This document shows, piece by piece, positions 34,214 to 43,849 of a stretch of 64,000 nt of DNA (position 1 is the stretch's first letter; each line of letters begins with the position of its first letter). Source of the DNA: Alphaproteobacteria bacterium AO1-B. Its GTDB lineage: Bacteria > Pseudomonadota > Alphaproteobacteria > Rhizobiales > Stappiaceae. Position numbers and translations under genes: made by a program. The notes under the pieces are model-generated. The model worked only from the letters and a program-made list of their open reading frames with translations. It was not told the origin of the DNA and ran no database searches. The DNA lies in NCBI GenBank assembly GCA_001890945.1, contig MLAX01000003.1:62001-126000 (forward strand), read 5' to 3'.

Positions 34214-34225
34214 GCACAATTGTGC
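34214..34225. promoter_or_regulatory. 12-bp palindrome in moxR/DUF1285 divergent gap
   Basis: GCACAATTGTGC is a perfect palindrome roughly in the middle of the divergent gap, about 110 bp from moxR and 155 bp from the DUF1285 start. A regulatory site is possible; no regulator is known from the window. Confidence 0.35.
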
Positions 34226-34380
34226 GCCATACAGTGGATAGGTCCAAGATTCTTTTCTTCCCTGCGGCATAAACGCAAAAATTGCGATTGTTGTTCCAGT
34301 GGGGATTGGCGTTGGTTTAGACGCGGACTAGGTAGGATTCCGGATCACAGATTCGGATGTCTGATGGGACGGGGAGTGAA

Positions 34381-34974
34381 ATGACATCGCAAGCCAAACC
34401 AGAGGCAGCTTTACCGGATGGCCTCAAAGCCCTGATGAGCCGCGCTGGTTCGAAAGACAAGGCGCCGCCGCCGGTGGACAAGTGGAACCCGCCTTTTTGC
34501 GGCGATTTGGATATCCGGATTGCGCGCGACGGGACCTGGTTCTATCTCGGCTCGCCTATTGGCCGGAAGCCATTGGTCGAGCTGTTCGCATCTGTCCTGC
34601 GCAAGGATGAAGATGGCAAGCACTACCTTGTAACCCCGGTCGAAAAAATCGGTATCACGGTCGATGATGCTCCGCTGCTGGCTGTGGAAATGGTTGTGGA
34701 AAATGAAGGTGCAGACCAGCAACTCACCGTGCGCACAAATCTCGGTGATCTGGTCCGCATAGGACCGGATCGGCCATTGCGCTTTGAAAAGGAACCGGAC
34801 AGCGGCGGGATAAAGCCCTATGTCGTTGTCCGCGGACGCATTGAAGGGCTGTTTACCCGCGCACTCATGTATCAGCTGGTTGACCACATGGTCGAACGTC
34901 AAGGAGAGGCCGGTTTGGAAACAGGAATTTGGAGCGGTGGTCAGTTTTTTGCCGTTGACCCGGAGCTTCTGTAA
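34381..34974 (+). CDS. DUF1285 domain-containing protein
   Basis: 197-residue cytoplasmic protein of the DUF1285 family: KWNPPFCGDLDIRIARDGTWFYLGSPIGRKPLVELFASVLRK, then YLVTPVEKIGITVDDAPLLAVEM and the C-terminal ETGIWSGGQFFAVDP. Function unknown; a PH-like fold is reported for the family. ATG 34381 follows GGGGAG by 4 bases and is preferred to ATG 34357. It precedes a NUDIX hydrolase and the CCA enzyme, a conserved alphaproteobacterial order. Confidence 0.9.
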   Translation: MTSQAKPEAALPDGLKALMSRAGSKDKAPPPVDKWNPPFCGDLDIRIARDGTWFYLGSPIGRKPLVELFASVLRKDEDGKHYLVTPVEKIGITVDDAPLLAVEMVVENEGADQQLTVRTNLGDLVRIGPDRPLRFEKEPDSGGIKPYVVVRGRIEGLFTRALMYQLVDHMVERQGEAGLETGIWSGGQFFAVDPELL

Positions 34975-35027
34975 TCGCCCTTTTTATCCAATTGCCGATT
35001 TGACGAAAGCACCCCATATCAAGCGCA

Positions 35028-35678
35028 ATGACCGCTCCAACTGATACATCCGCAACCAAATTGACCGATTGGTCCCAGCATCTGGAAGAACGGCTTGCAT
35101 TGGCAGCGAGCGTGCCCACTGAACGGGAAACAGGCGACCACATATTGAACCCGGATGTCGGGCCTTACGCCTTTTGGAAGGGACCACCGAGGGACGCTGC
35201 CGTCTTGATCGGTATCCGCAACACCGCAGCCGGCCCGAGCGTTGTTTTGACCCAGCGCACACCGCATCTCAAATCCCATGCTGGGCAGGTGGCGTTTCCA
35301 GGTGGCAAAATTGATCCGGACGACAACGGACCGGTCGAGGCAGCTTTGAGAGAAGCGCAGGAAGAGATCGGTCTGGATCCCGCTCAGGCACAGCCACTTG
35401 GACATTTGGCGCCTTATCTAACCGGGTCGGGATATCGGGTCACGCCAATCGTTGCAGAGGTGAGGGATCCCGTTCAATTCATTCCGAACCCGGACGAAGT
35501 TGAAGATGTTTTCGAAGTTCCCTTCGAGTTTCTTATGAACCCTGCCAACCATCAAAAGCTGAGCCGCGAGTGGCAGGGGAAACGACGCTACTTCTATGCA
35601 ATGCCTTTTGCCGGACGTCACATCTGGGGCGTTACAGCAGGCATTATCCGCTCATTATATGACACGGTGTACCGCTGA
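35028..35678 (+). CDS. NUDIX hydrolase, CoA pyrophosphatase type
   Basis: 216-residue pyrophosphohydrolase of the NudL/CoAse group. HLKSHAGQVAFPGGKIDPDD is the CoA-specific extension and the Nudix box continues GKID...AALREAQEEIGLDP with the metal-binding REAQEEIG. The C-terminal YRVTPIVAEV segment is typical. Likely cleaves CoA or its derivatives to 4'-phosphopantetheine and 3',5'-ADP. The stop overlaps the next start (TGATG). Confidence 0.88.
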   Translation: MTAPTDTSATKLTDWSQHLEERLALAASVPTERETGDHILNPDVGPYAFWKGPPRDAAVLIGIRNTAAGPSVVLTQRTPHLKSHAGQVAFPGGKIDPDDNGPVEAALREAQEEIGLDPAQAQPLGHLAPYLTGSGYRVTPIVAEVRDPVQFIPNPDEVEDVFEVPFEFLMNPANHQKLSREWQGKRRYFYAMPFAGRHIWGVTAGIIRSLYDTVYR

Positions 35679-35938
35679 TGCTTCGCATTATCCTGACACA
35701 ACTCTTCCTGTTTTTACTGCCGTTTGCTTGTTATGCGTGCTATCTCTGGCTGTCTAAAAAGGGCGATAATCCAGAGAGCTGGTCACGCGGGCCGGTCGCC
35801 TGGTTGACCGTCGCAGGCCTCTTTTTGACGATCTCCGGATTTGTTGCCGTAGCGCAATTCAATAGGGCTCCAGAAGGCACGGAGTACAGGCCGGCAGAAT
35901 TCCGCGACGGCGTACTCATTCCCGGGCGGTTCGAATAA
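35678..35938 (+). CDS. DUF6111-type small membrane protein
   Basis: 86 residues with two membrane helices (3-22, ILTQLFLFLLPFACYACYLWL, and ~41-61, PVAWLTVAGLFLTISGFVAV) and a short polar tail PAEFRDGVLIPGRFE. Resembles the DUF6111 family found between a NUDIX gene and the CCA enzyme in alphaproteobacteria. Overlaps the preceding gene by one base and lies 4 bases before the next. Function unknown. Confidence 0.8.
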   Translation: MLRIILTQLFLFLLPFACYACYLWLSKKGDNPESWSRGPVAWLTVAGLFLTISGFVAVAQFNRAPEGTEYRPAEFRDGVLIPGRFE

Positions 35939-35942
35939 GTTC

Positions 35943-37190
35943 ATGAAAGATAGAGCTGAAGACATTCTCGCTGCGGCCAATTGGCTGCGGTCGCCAGGCA
36001 TTCAGGCTGTGTTTTCGGCTCTCAATCGCGACAATGACAGCGCGCGTGTCGTGGGCGGCGCTATTCGCAACACGTTGTTGGGACATCCAGTCCCCGACAT
36101 CGATATCGCCACGACTGCCACGCCGCAGGACGTCACGCAGCGGGCAGCTGATGCAGGCTTGAAACCCATCGGCACGGGGATTGATCACGGCACCATAACC
36201 GTGATCAGCGACGGATTTCCTTACGAAGTCACCACGCTGCGCGAGGATGTCGAAACCTATGGCCGCCAGGCGAAAGTGGTGTTTGGACGTGACTGGAAAA
36301 AGGATGCCCTGCGGCGCGACTTCACAATGAACGCGCTTTATGTGGACAGTGTCGGGAAGTTGCACGACCCACTGGGTGGTCTTGAAGACTGTCTTGCCAG
36401 GCGTGTCAGGTTTATCGGTGATCCCGACATGCGGCTGCGCGAGGACTATCTTCGCATTCTCCGCTTCTTCAGGATCTACGCGGCCTATGGCGATGGGGAT
36501 ATGGATGCCGAAGGCCTCGGTGCCTGCCTGCGCCAGCGCGACGGTTTGCGCCACCTTTCCGCTGAACGCATTGGCCACGAAATGCGCCGTCTCGTCTCTG
36601 CTCCGAAGGCAGCGATTGCGGTGCGGATGATGAATGATTGCGGCCTTTGGGAAATCGCAACGGGAGGCCTTGCAAAGATCGAGGATTTTGAAGCGTTTCG
36701 CCAACTGGATGCGCTCGCGCCTGAAACACAGGACCCGGAGGTTGGCCTGACCGTGCTGTCAGGTTTTGTCCGCGAAGATGTCGATCGCGTTGCTGATCGG
36801 CTGCGGCTGTCCAATTCAGAGCGTAAAAGAATGCAAATCTGTTGGGAGGCTTACAAAACGTTCCGGCAGTCGGACCAGATGCCGGATCTCAAAATGTTGC
36901 TCTACACCCATGGCCGCCAAGGAGCTATTGATGGGCTGCTGGCTCACTGGGCAGCCTATGAGGCGCAAAAACGGTCGGGAGATCGGCCAGCTTTTGAAGA
37001 TGCGCTTTTAAAGCTTAAATCCCTTGAGGTGCCGGTGTTTCCTCTAAAAGGCGCGGACATGATTGCGCTCGGACATCGTCCGGGCCCGCAAGTTGGCAAG
37101 GTTCTCAAAACTCTGGAGAAGATCTGGTGCGAAAACGGTTTCGCCCTAAGCAAACAGGATCTTCTTGCGCGTTTGGAGAACCGCGCTTAG
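35943..37190 (+). CDS. CCA tRNA nucleotidyltransferase / poly(A) polymerase family
   Basis: 415-residue class II nucleotidyltransferase. The head domain has RVVGGAIRNTLLGHPVPDIDIATTA with the metal-binding DxD (DID); LRRDFTMNALYVD and DPLGGLEDCLARRVRFIGDP are the neck motifs; LREDYLRILRFFRI is the ribose-recognition motif. It repairs or adds the CCA end of tRNAs. The tRNA-Met here already encodes CCA, so the enzyme would mainly repair, but other tRNAs cannot be judged. Last gene of the DUF1285-NUDIX-DUF6111 cluster. Confidence 0.92.
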   Translation: MKDRAEDILAAANWLRSPGIQAVFSALNRDNDSARVVGGAIRNTLLGHPVPDIDIATTATPQDVTQRAADAGLKPIGTGIDHGTITVISDGFPYEVTTLREDVETYGRQAKVVFGRDWKKDALRRDFTMNALYVDSVGKLHDPLGGLEDCLARRVRFIGDPDMRLREDYLRILRFFRIYAAYGDGDMDAEGLGACLRQRDGLRHLSAERIGHEMRRLVSAPKAAIAVRMMNDCGLWEIATGGLAKIEDFEAFRQLDALAPETQDPEVGLTVLSGFVREDVDRVADRLRLSNSERKRMQICWEAYKTFRQSDQMPDLKMLLYTHGRQGAIDGLLAHWAAYEAQKRSGDRPAFEDALLKLKSLEVPVFPLKGADMIALGHRPGPQVGKVLKTLEKIWCENGFALSKQDLLARLENRA

Positions 37191-37277
37191 CGAATTGATA
37201 AGAGTCCTTGGATACCTTTTCCCGATGAGTTCCTTGGGGTTATCACCCCTGCCGTGGGTTCTGTTGGGAAAGTAGAA

Positions 37278-38399
37278 ATGCCGCATAGCGAAGTCATCTT
37301 GATCTCTGATGGGCCGCTGCCTCTGGATTCTCCGGTTCGGAAAATTCCGTTCTTCTTCCGGGCGCGCCTGATCGATATGGCAAAAGTCTCTCCCAAGACT
37401 GCGGGTGAAGCCTCTGTTGCGATTATCGAACTTCTCGGTTCCAGCAAGCCGGGCATGTCGGCTCTGAAGTCATCCTGGGGCAGCATTGCGGAGATCCCGG
37501 TAATTGGCATCATCGACAAGTCAGATCGGCGAGAAGTAACCCAGGCGGCGGCGCTTGGTGAAATGGACCTTGTAGATCGAGAGGCACCGCTGGCGTTGCT
37601 CCTTCATCAGGTTAAAAAATATCTGAAAACCGATATTTTACAGGACTTGCCAAAGGACACTACAGAACGGACTGCAGAAGCTTTCTCCAAAGCGAACGCG
37701 TTTCTGGAAACGCTTTGCATGTCTGCAGTCAGTGATGCGTCGATACAGATCCGGGCGATGGAAGACAGCGCTAAGGATGCGCTTTCGGCGATTGACCTTG
37801 AAGGCTTACTAGCGTGGATGCAGGCGGTCGAAAGCCATCACAGCCCGACGTATAGCCATTCTTTGAAAGTTGCGGGTTTGGCGGGCGCATTTGCGCGGTA
37901 CCTGAAATGGTCAGAAGCTGATTGCCGGGAGATGGTCGCGGGCGGGCTCGTGCATGACATCGGCAAGATGCGCATCCCCTTGACCATTCTGGACAAGCCT
38001 GGACGCCTGACCGATGAGGAGCGCTCTCTGATCGCCAAGCATCCGGTGTTTGGCCAGGAAATACTGAAGCCGCGTCTTGAGGTGCCTTACGAAATCAAGC
38101 GCATGGCTATCCAGCATCATGAGTACTTGGACGGGAGCGGGTATCCAAATCACCTCAAAGCGGACCGCTTGTCTCAAAAAGTCCGCGTCATGACGATTTG
38201 TGACATCTTCACCGCCCTAACAGAAGAGCGCGCCTATAAGGAGCCAATCCCTCCGCGGCAGGCGATCGCCATGATGAAAAACATGGGGCCGAAGCTCGAT
38301 CAGGACCTGCTGCGTCAGTTTTCAGACATGATCCTGGATCGCGTTTTTGCAGAACTGTCGAAACCCGTCTCTGCCGCAGGTGGGGACGCTGCTGCTTAA
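37278..38399 (+). CDS. HD-GYP domain protein with receiver-like N-terminus
   Basis: 373 residues. The N-terminal ~120 residues have a receiver-like beta/alpha pattern (SEVILISDGPL, VAIIELLG, PVIGIIDKSD) but lack the acidic pocket and acceptor aspartate. The C-terminal HD-GYP domain is complete: HSPTYSHSLKVAGLAGAFA, VHDIGKMRIP, AIQHHEYLDGSGYP, and RVMTICDIFTALTEERAYK. Such domains hydrolyse cyclic di-GMP. ATG 37278 follows GGGAAAG by 5 bases; a GTG at 37254 is an alternative. It is a plausible motility/biofilm regulator. Confidence 0.88.
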   Translation: MPHSEVILISDGPLPLDSPVRKIPFFFRARLIDMAKVSPKTAGEASVAIIELLGSSKPGMSALKSSWGSIAEIPVIGIIDKSDRREVTQAAALGEMDLVDREAPLALLLHQVKKYLKTDILQDLPKDTTERTAEAFSKANAFLETLCMSAVSDASIQIRAMEDSAKDALSAIDLEGLLAWMQAVESHHSPTYSHSLKVAGLAGAFARYLKWSEADCREMVAGGLVHDIGKMRIPLTILDKPGRLTDEERSLIAKHPVFGQEILKPRLEVPYEIKRMAIQHHEYLDGSGYPNHLKADRLSQKVRVMTICDIFTALTEERAYKEPIPPRQAIAMMKNMGPKLDQDLLRQFSDMILDRVFAELSKPVSAAGGDAAA

Positions 38400-38434
38400 G
38401 CAGCGCAAGCACCATTTTCTCGAACTAGCTTTGC

Positions 38435-39361
38435 TTAGGGCCATTTCACAACCGGTGGCATGGAAGACAGGATCGAGGCGACATTGCCGCCGGTCTTCAA
38501 GCCGAAGATTGTGCCGCGGTCATAGAGAAGATTGTACTCTACATACCGGCCCCTGCGGATCAGCTGCTCTTCGCGCTGGGCATCCGTCCAGGAGTTTTCA
38601 TAGTTTTTGCGAACGAGCTCTGGGTAGACCTTCAAGAAAGACCGGCCGACATCTTTGGTGAACGCGAGATCCGCGTTCCAATCGCCACTGTGCAGATAGT
38701 CGTAGAAAATTCCGCCAATGCCGCGGGGTTCGTTCCGGTGTTTCAGGAAGAAATACTCATCACACCACTCTTTGTAAGCCGGGTAATCGGCAACGGCATG
38801 GGGCTCGCATGCTGCTTTCATGGCCTCATGGAAGGCAACAGTGTCAGGATCGTCCTGTGTCCGCCGGTCGTCCAAAACGGGTGTCAGATCCGCGCCGCCC
38901 CCGAACCACTGGCGGGTTGTAACCACCATCCGCGTGTTCATGTGAACTGCCGGAACGTTTGGGTTCTGAGGGTGCGCAATCAGGCTGATGCCGGAAGCCC
39001 AGAACCTGGGATCTTCGCTGGCACCTGGAATTTGACCGCGGAACTCTGGAGAAAACTCGCCGTGGACGGTGGAAATATGGACGCCGACTTTTTCAAAGAC
39101 ACGGCCATGCATCATCGACATGACGCCGCCGCCGCCCTTTGCGCCTGAACTGTCGGTCCGTTCCCAAGGGGTGCGCTCGAACCGGCCCGCAGGCAAGTCA
39201 CTCAGCGGTCCATTGAGTTCGCCAATGTCGTCTTCCAGTTTTTCAAACGCTGCACAAATCTGATCCCTGAGATCCTTGAACCACGCGGACGCTGTCAGCT
39301 TCTTGTCTTCAATTCCCTCAGGAATCGGACCGCCGCGTGATTCTGGAGAGGGTGCTGTCAT
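38435..39361 (-). CDS. hemF: Oxygen-dependent coproporphyrinogen III oxidase
   Basis: Converts coproporphyrinogen III to protoporphyrinogen IX with O2 in haem synthesis. 308 residues. Signature [14 protein letters not shown], with [14 protein letters not shown] and [24 protein letters not shown], the conserved C-terminal stretch. Also [23 protein letters not shown] near the N-terminus. Single gene, 51 bp after trmL in the same direction. Confidence 0.95.
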   Translation of the reverse strand: MTAPSPESRGGPIPEGIEDKKLTASAWFKDLRDQICAAFEKLEDDIGELNGPLSDLPAGRFERTPWERTDSSGAKGGGGVMSMMHGRVFEKVGVHISTVHGEFSPEFRGQIPGASEDPRFWASGISLIAHPQNPNVPAVHMNTRMVVTTRQWFGGGADLTPVLDDRRTQDDPDTVAFHEAMKAACEPHAVADYPAYKEWCDEYFFLKHRNEPRGIGGIFYDYLHSGDWNADLAFTKDVGRSFLKVYPELVRKNYENSWTDAQREEQLIRRGRYVEYNLLYDRGTIFGLKTGGNVASILSSMPPVVKWP

Positions 39362-39412
39362 CTGATTTGCCTCGACATGAAGAGCCCGCGCGGGAAATGC
39401 ACAAGCGTTGGA

Positions 39413-39883
39413 TTAGCTTGATGTTTTAGGAAATGCCCGGGTTTGCCGCAAGGCCTCTCCCAAAACCATGCCGCAGGACACAGCTACGTTAAGGGATCGC
39501 ATGCCCTCGGCCATCGGGATGGTCAGCCGTGCATCTGCCAGCTGATGGATTGCATCCGGTGCACCGGTGCTTTCGCGGCCCAGAAGCAAGATATCATCTG
39601 CTTCAAATTCGAAATCCGTGTAAGCGAGGTCTGTTTTGGTCGTCAGCAGCACGAGGCGCCGTTTATGTGTTTGGCGCCAGTCGTCGAACGCCTCGAAATT
39701 GAGATGGCGCTTCAGGGCAGCCCGTTCCAGATAGTCCATCCCAGCGCGTTTCAAAGCGCTGTCGGACAGCGGAAATCCCGCAGGTTCGATCAAATGCACC
39801 GTCACACTCATGCAGGCGGCTAGCCTTAGCATGGTTCCGGTGTTCTGCGGTATGTCTGGCTGGTAAAGGGCGATGTCGGGCAT
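39413..39883 (-). CDS. trmL: tRNA (cytidine(34)-2'-O)-methyltransferase
   Basis: 156-residue SPOUT methyltransferase that 2'-O-methylates the wobble base of leucine tRNAs. Knot motifs: ALYQPDIPQNTGTMLRLAACM, LIEPAGFPLSDSALKRAGMDY, LLLGRESTGAPDAI and IPMAEGMRSLNVAVSCGMVLGEALRQ. Length typical. With MnmA it is the second wobble-modification enzyme in the window. Confidence 0.94.
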   Translation of the reverse strand: MPDIALYQPDIPQNTGTMLRLAACMSVTVHLIEPAGFPLSDSALKRAGMDYLERAALKRHLNFEAFDDWRQTHKRRLVLLTTKTDLAYTDFEFEADDILLLGRESTGAPDAIHQLADARLTIPMAEGMRSLNVAVSCGMVLGEALRQTRAFPKTSS

Positions 39884-40015
39884 GTCTGCTTCTTGTCTTG
39901 AAGGTTCATTGCCTCCTAACAGGAGAAGGCCGTCCTGTCATGGGCCGTGGCCCATTGAGCAGTTCCAAGCGTAGTATGAACGCAAGAATCGCCCGCCACC
40001 CATTTGGACATTTCA

Positions 40016-41893
40016 ATGATTGCTTTGTTCCGGCTTTTTGAATCCTGGATTGATCCTTTCCGGCCTTTGCCGTCCGAAGCCATGCCCAAAGGCGGTGTTG
40101 CGTTTCTTCTGTTCTTTCTAAAGCAGGCGCGCTGGCCATTCTTCCTGATGCTGATTGTCGGCAGCCTGACAGCCTTTGTCGAAGTCACGCTGTTCAACTT
40201 CCTGGGCCATATCGTTGATTTGCTCGACAGCAGCGACCGGGAAACGTTTTTTGCCGAGCACGGCTGGACCCTGTTCGGCATGGCGTTCTTTGTTTTGGTG
40301 GTGCGGGCCGCCACCAATACGCTCATGGCGCTTCTGGAAGAGCAGACCATTGTTCCGGGGTTTTTCAATCTGGTCCGCTGGCAGGCACACCAGCAGGTGA
40401 TGCGCCAAAGCATAGCGTTCTTTCAAGATGATCTTGCAGGCCGCTTGTCGCAGAAGGTTCTCCAATCCGGTATGTCCGCCGGCGACTTCATGGTGAACCT
40501 CCTTCAAGTCGCCTGGTTTATTGTGGTCTACGCCCTGACAACGTTGGTGCTCGTCGCTGACCTTGACTGGCGGCTTGGGGCGATTGTCGCTGTCTGGCTT
40601 GTCTTGTTTGCCATCACTGCACGGGTTTTCGTTCCGCGCGTGCGTAAGGCGGCAAAGGATACAGCCAATGCTTATTCCGGCGTCTCCGGACGCCTGGTCG
40701 ACACCTACAGCAACATTCAGTCCGTCAAATTGTTCGGTTCTCTGAAAGAAGAAAACCTGGGCTCCAGATCCGCCTTCATCCGATTTATCGGTCAGCTCAA
40801 GACCTTCACCCGCCTGCTCACCTCAATCCGCGTCGTGATGAGCCTTGTGAATGGGGCGATGATCGTCGCAATTGCCGGGATGGCGCTTGTGATCTGGCGC
40901 GATGGCGGCATCAGCACGGGGCATGTGGCTTTTACGCTCAGCCTGATCCTGCGCCTGAATATTTTGCTGAACCGGTTGTTCAATCAGCTGAATGGTCTCT
41001 TCCGGAATTTCGGGACCGTCCAGGACAGCATGGAGGCCATCGTCAAACCCGTGGCCGTTCAGGATGAGGACAATGCGCCAGCGCTGACTGTGGATAAGGG
41101 CGCGGTCGAATTCAAAAACATCACATTCCATTACGGCAAAGCAGGCGGTGTCATCGAGGGTCTGAGCCTTAAGATCGCGCCCGGAGAGCGTGTCGGTGTG
41201 GTCGGACCATCGGGTGCGGGAAAGACAACGCTGACCAGTTTGCTTTTGCGCTTCTATGATGTGGAGGCAGGCCAGATCTTGATTGATGGTCAGAATATCC
41301 GCTCGGTGAAACAGGAGACGCTCCGTCGAGCGATCGGGATGGTGACACAGGATCCGTCCCTCCTGCACCGGTCCATTCGCGAGAACATTCTTTATGGACG
41401 GCCTGAAGCGAATGAAGACGAGCTGCGCGATGCGGCGGAGCGCGCGCACGCGCTTGAATTCATTGAAAACCTTGAAGACAAATCCGGGCGAGAAGGTTTT
41501 GATGCCTATGCCGGAGAGCGCGGCGTCAAACTGTCGGGTGGTCAACGCCAGAGAATTGCAATTGCCCGGGTTCTTTTAAAAAACGCCCCAATTCTGGTGC
41601 TGGATGAAGCTACATCTGCGCTCGACTCCGAGGTGGAGGCTGCGATCCAGGAAAATCTGCAGCAATTGATGGCAGGCAAGACCGTGATTGCAATTGCGCA
41701 CCGCCTTTCAACAATCGCTGCGCTGGACCGTTTGATCGTGATGGACGGCGGACAGATTGTTCAAGATGGGACCCATGACAGTCTCTTGAAGAACGAAGAC
41801 GGATTGTATGCGCAACTCTGGCGCCGGCAATCAGGCGGCTTCCTTCAGGCAGGATTGTTGGCCGATGAGCAGGTTAATTCGGGCGTGTCTTGA
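40016..41893 (+). CDS. ABC exporter, fused permease and ATPase (copy 1)
   Basis: 625-residue half-transporter of the MsbA/HlyB type. Residues 1-~340 hold six membrane helices (for example FFLMLIVGSLTAFVEVTLFNFLG); the ATPase has Walker A VGPSGAGKTTL, LSGGQRQRIAIARVLL, Walker B ILVLDEATSALD and the H-loop AHRLS. ATG 40016 (MIALFRLFESWIDPF) is preferred to a TTG at 40004. It is a paralogue of the protein at 44766-46604, sharing the unusual FES/FEN-W-IDPF start. Substrate unknown; lipid or peptide export is usual for the group. Works as a homodimer or, possibly, with the second copy. Confidence 0.9.
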   Translation: MIALFRLFESWIDPFRPLPSEAMPKGGVAFLLFFLKQARWPFFLMLIVGSLTAFVEVTLFNFLGHIVDLLDSSDRETFFAEHGWTLFGMAFFVLVVRAATNTLMALLEEQTIVPGFFNLVRWQAHQQVMRQSIAFFQDDLAGRLSQKVLQSGMSAGDFMVNLLQVAWFIVVYALTTLVLVADLDWRLGAIVAVWLVLFAITARVFVPRVRKAAKDTANAYSGVSGRLVDTYSNIQSVKLFGSLKEENLGSRSAFIRFIGQLKTFTRLLTSIRVVMSLVNGAMIVAIAGMALVIWRDGGISTGHVAFTLSLILRLNILLNRLFNQLNGLFRNFGTVQDSMEAIVKPVAVQDEDNAPALTVDKGAVEFKNITFHYGKAGGVIEGLSLKIAPGERVGVVGPSGAGKTTLTSLLLRFYDVEAGQILIDGQNIRSVKQETLRRAIGMVTQDPSLLHRSIRENILYGRPEANEDELRDAAERAHALEFIENLEDKSGREGFDAYAGERGVKLSGGQRQRIAIARVLLKNAPILVLDEATSALDSEVEAAIQENLQQLMAGKTVIAIAHRLSTIAALDRLIVMDGGQIVQDGTHDSLLKNEDGLYAQLWRRQSGGFLQAGLLADEQVNSGVS

Positions 41894-41944
41894 TCTGTAT
41901 GAAAGCGGGTGACGTAGAAAGCTCGCCAACCGCCTGAGGATCTT

Positions 41945-42349
41945 ATGGTTCATTTCATCACAGCGTATATCACCACCGCGATTGTGTTTCTCGCAATTGA
42001 CTATGTTTGGCTGACCCAAGTCGCCACGCGCTTCTATTTTGATCGCATTGGTCATCTGCTGATGGAACGCCCAAATATGGGCGCTGCGGCGGCCTTTTAT
42101 CTGATCTACGTTGTCGGCATCGTTCTCTTCGCCGTTGGTCCTGCGCTCAAAAATGAGAGCTTTGCATACGCAGTGATGTACGGCGCCATGTTCGGCTTCT
42201 TCACCTACGCGACCTACGACGTCACCAACTATGCAACCTTGAAGGATTGGCCGGTTATCGTTGCCGTCGTGGATATCGCCTGGGGCACGGTGCTTGGTGC
42301 GGTTTCCGCTGGCGCGGGCTATCTGATTAGCCGTCAGATCCTCGGCTGA
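41945..42349 (+). CDS. DUF2177 family membrane protein
   Basis: 134 residues, four membrane helices: ITAYITTAIVFLAIDYVWL, FYLIYVVGIVLFAVGP, YAVMYGAMFGFFTYATYDVTNYATL and VIVAVVDIAWGTVLGAVSAGAGY. The central YDxTNxATLKDWP motif is the DUF2177 signature. 51 bp after the ABC exporter, so possibly cotranscribed. Function unknown. Confidence 0.9.
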   Translation: MVHFITAYITTAIVFLAIDYVWLTQVATRFYFDRIGHLLMERPNMGAAAAFYLIYVVGIVLFAVGPALKNESFAYAVMYGAMFGFFTYATYDVTNYATLKDWPVIVAVVDIAWGTVLGAVSAGAGYLISRQILG

Positions 42350-42529
42350 CAACTCGGCAAGTCTGCGACAAACCTGAACTCCAAGACCGTCGCGCAGAGT
42401 GGCGCGCGGCCACTCTTAATTGTTGTAGTTACTGATTTTTTACAGCCTTGAGATATCAAGGGCCAACACAGATCACTGCGCGGGCTTCCAGAGTGTACCC
42501 GCAGGATTGGGGTTGGAGCCCGGGTATTC

Positions 42530-43849
42530 GTGACGCTTTCAATAAACGGCCGATTTATTTCAATGGTGGTCACCGCCGCTGTCATCATGATGGGTGGAAC
42601 AGCGTTCGCGTTCTACACGTTCCGCCAAGCAATGATTGCTCAGTTGGGAACCGCAGACAGTGCTCAGCAATTCCTGCAGGGCAATGTGGCGGAGAAACTC
42701 GATGGTCTGATTTTGGATCAGATGATCACCATTGGTCTGATTGTGTCGCCGGTTGGCCTCGCGTTTCTCGGTCTGGCAGTTGTTTTGGCCTTGGGCATTG
42801 CCCGTCCGCTCGCCCGCTTGCAGGGAGCGCTTGGCAAGTTGTCTGCCGGTGATCTTGAAGTCGAAATCGACGGTGTCGAGCGGTCCGATGAAATCGGCGC
42901 CATAGCGCGGTCTGTGACAGACTTTCGCGTGAACCTTGCCGAAAAAGCTGCCGAGCAGGCACAGCAAGAACAAGCCCACCAGGATGCGTTGAACGCAGAA
43001 CGCGTCGCGCTGATGCAGGATGTTGCAGACGACTTTGAGAAATCTGTGCTCGGTGTTGTTTCTTCATTGCTCGAAAAGTCTGACAGCGTAGAGAGCAACT
43101 CCAATGATTTGACGCGTGCTGTGGAATCCTCACTCCACGCCGTGTCTGAAGTCAGCACTGCGTCTGCGGATGCAAATCAGTCTGTTGAGACGGTGACCGG
43201 GGCTTCCCATCGCTTGTCAGAGTCTCTGTCCCGTGTCCGTGAGGATGTGGATCAGGCAACTGACATTGCGGATGCTGCGGTCACTGAAGCGCGCAAAACC
43301 GATGAAATCGTCGGGCGGCTTTCTGAGACAGGCCGCGCAATCGGCGAAATTGTCGAGCTGATCAGTCAGATTGCTAGCCAGACCAATCTCCTTGCTTTGA
43401 ACGCAACGATCGAGGCAGCAAGGGCTGGAGAAGCCGGACGCGGGTTTGCCGTTGTTGCAAGCGAGGTAAAGGCGCTGGCCGAGCAGACCACCAAGGCAAC
43501 TGAGGATATTTCTGCTCAGGTTTCGGCCGTGCAGGACGTCGCGCAGCAATCCGGTGTCGCCATCGCTTCGATTGCGGATACGATTGAACGCGTGAGTGCG
43601 ATTTCGGCCAAGATCCGGGATGCTGTGGAAGACCAGACTTCTGCAACTGGCGAGATCAACAGCAGTGCGCAGACCGCGCTGCAAAGCTCTGAGCGGGTAA
43701 CCGGCAACGTCGGGACTTTGAACGATGCGATGGAAGCCAGCCGGACCGCGACAGATGGCATGCATCAAGCCTCTGCAGAACTTGGAACGTTGTCAAACAC
43801 ACTTCAGGCACAGGTCTCACAGTTCCTACAGAGCGTCCGCGCAGCTTAA
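42530..43849 (+). CDS. Methyl-accepting chemotaxis protein
   Basis: 439-residue chemoreceptor with a small sensory part. N-terminal helix (~8-30), a short ~35-residue periplasmic loop, a second helix ([22 protein letters not shown]), a HAMP domain ([23 protein letters not shown]...[10 protein letters not shown]) and a long signalling coiled coil with the hairpin tip [51 protein letters not shown] 42530 is the start; GGAG lies 11 bases upstream. The tiny periplasmic loop suggests it senses membrane or cytoplasmic state. Preceded by a weak hairpin (42396-42416). Confidence 0.93.
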   Translation: MTLSINGRFISMVVTAAVIMMGGTAFAFYTFRQAMIAQLGTADSAQQFLQGNVAEKLDGLILDQMITIGLIVSPVGLAFLGLAVVLALGIARPLARLQGALGKLSAGDLEVEIDGVERSDEIGAIARSVTDFRVNLAEKAAEQAQQEQAHQDALNAERVALMQDVADDFEKSVLGVVSSLLEKSDSVESNSNDLTRAVESSLHAVSEVSTASADANQSVETVTGASHRLSESLSRVREDVDQATDIADAAVTEARKTDEIVGRLSETGRAIGEIVELISQIASQTNLLALNATIEAARAGEAGRGFAVVASEVKALAEQTTKATEDISAQVSAVQDVAQQSGVAIASIADTIERVSAISAKIRDAVEDQTSATGEINSSAQTALQSSERVTGNVGTLNDAMEASRTATDGMHQASAELGTLSNTLQAQVSQFLQSVRAA

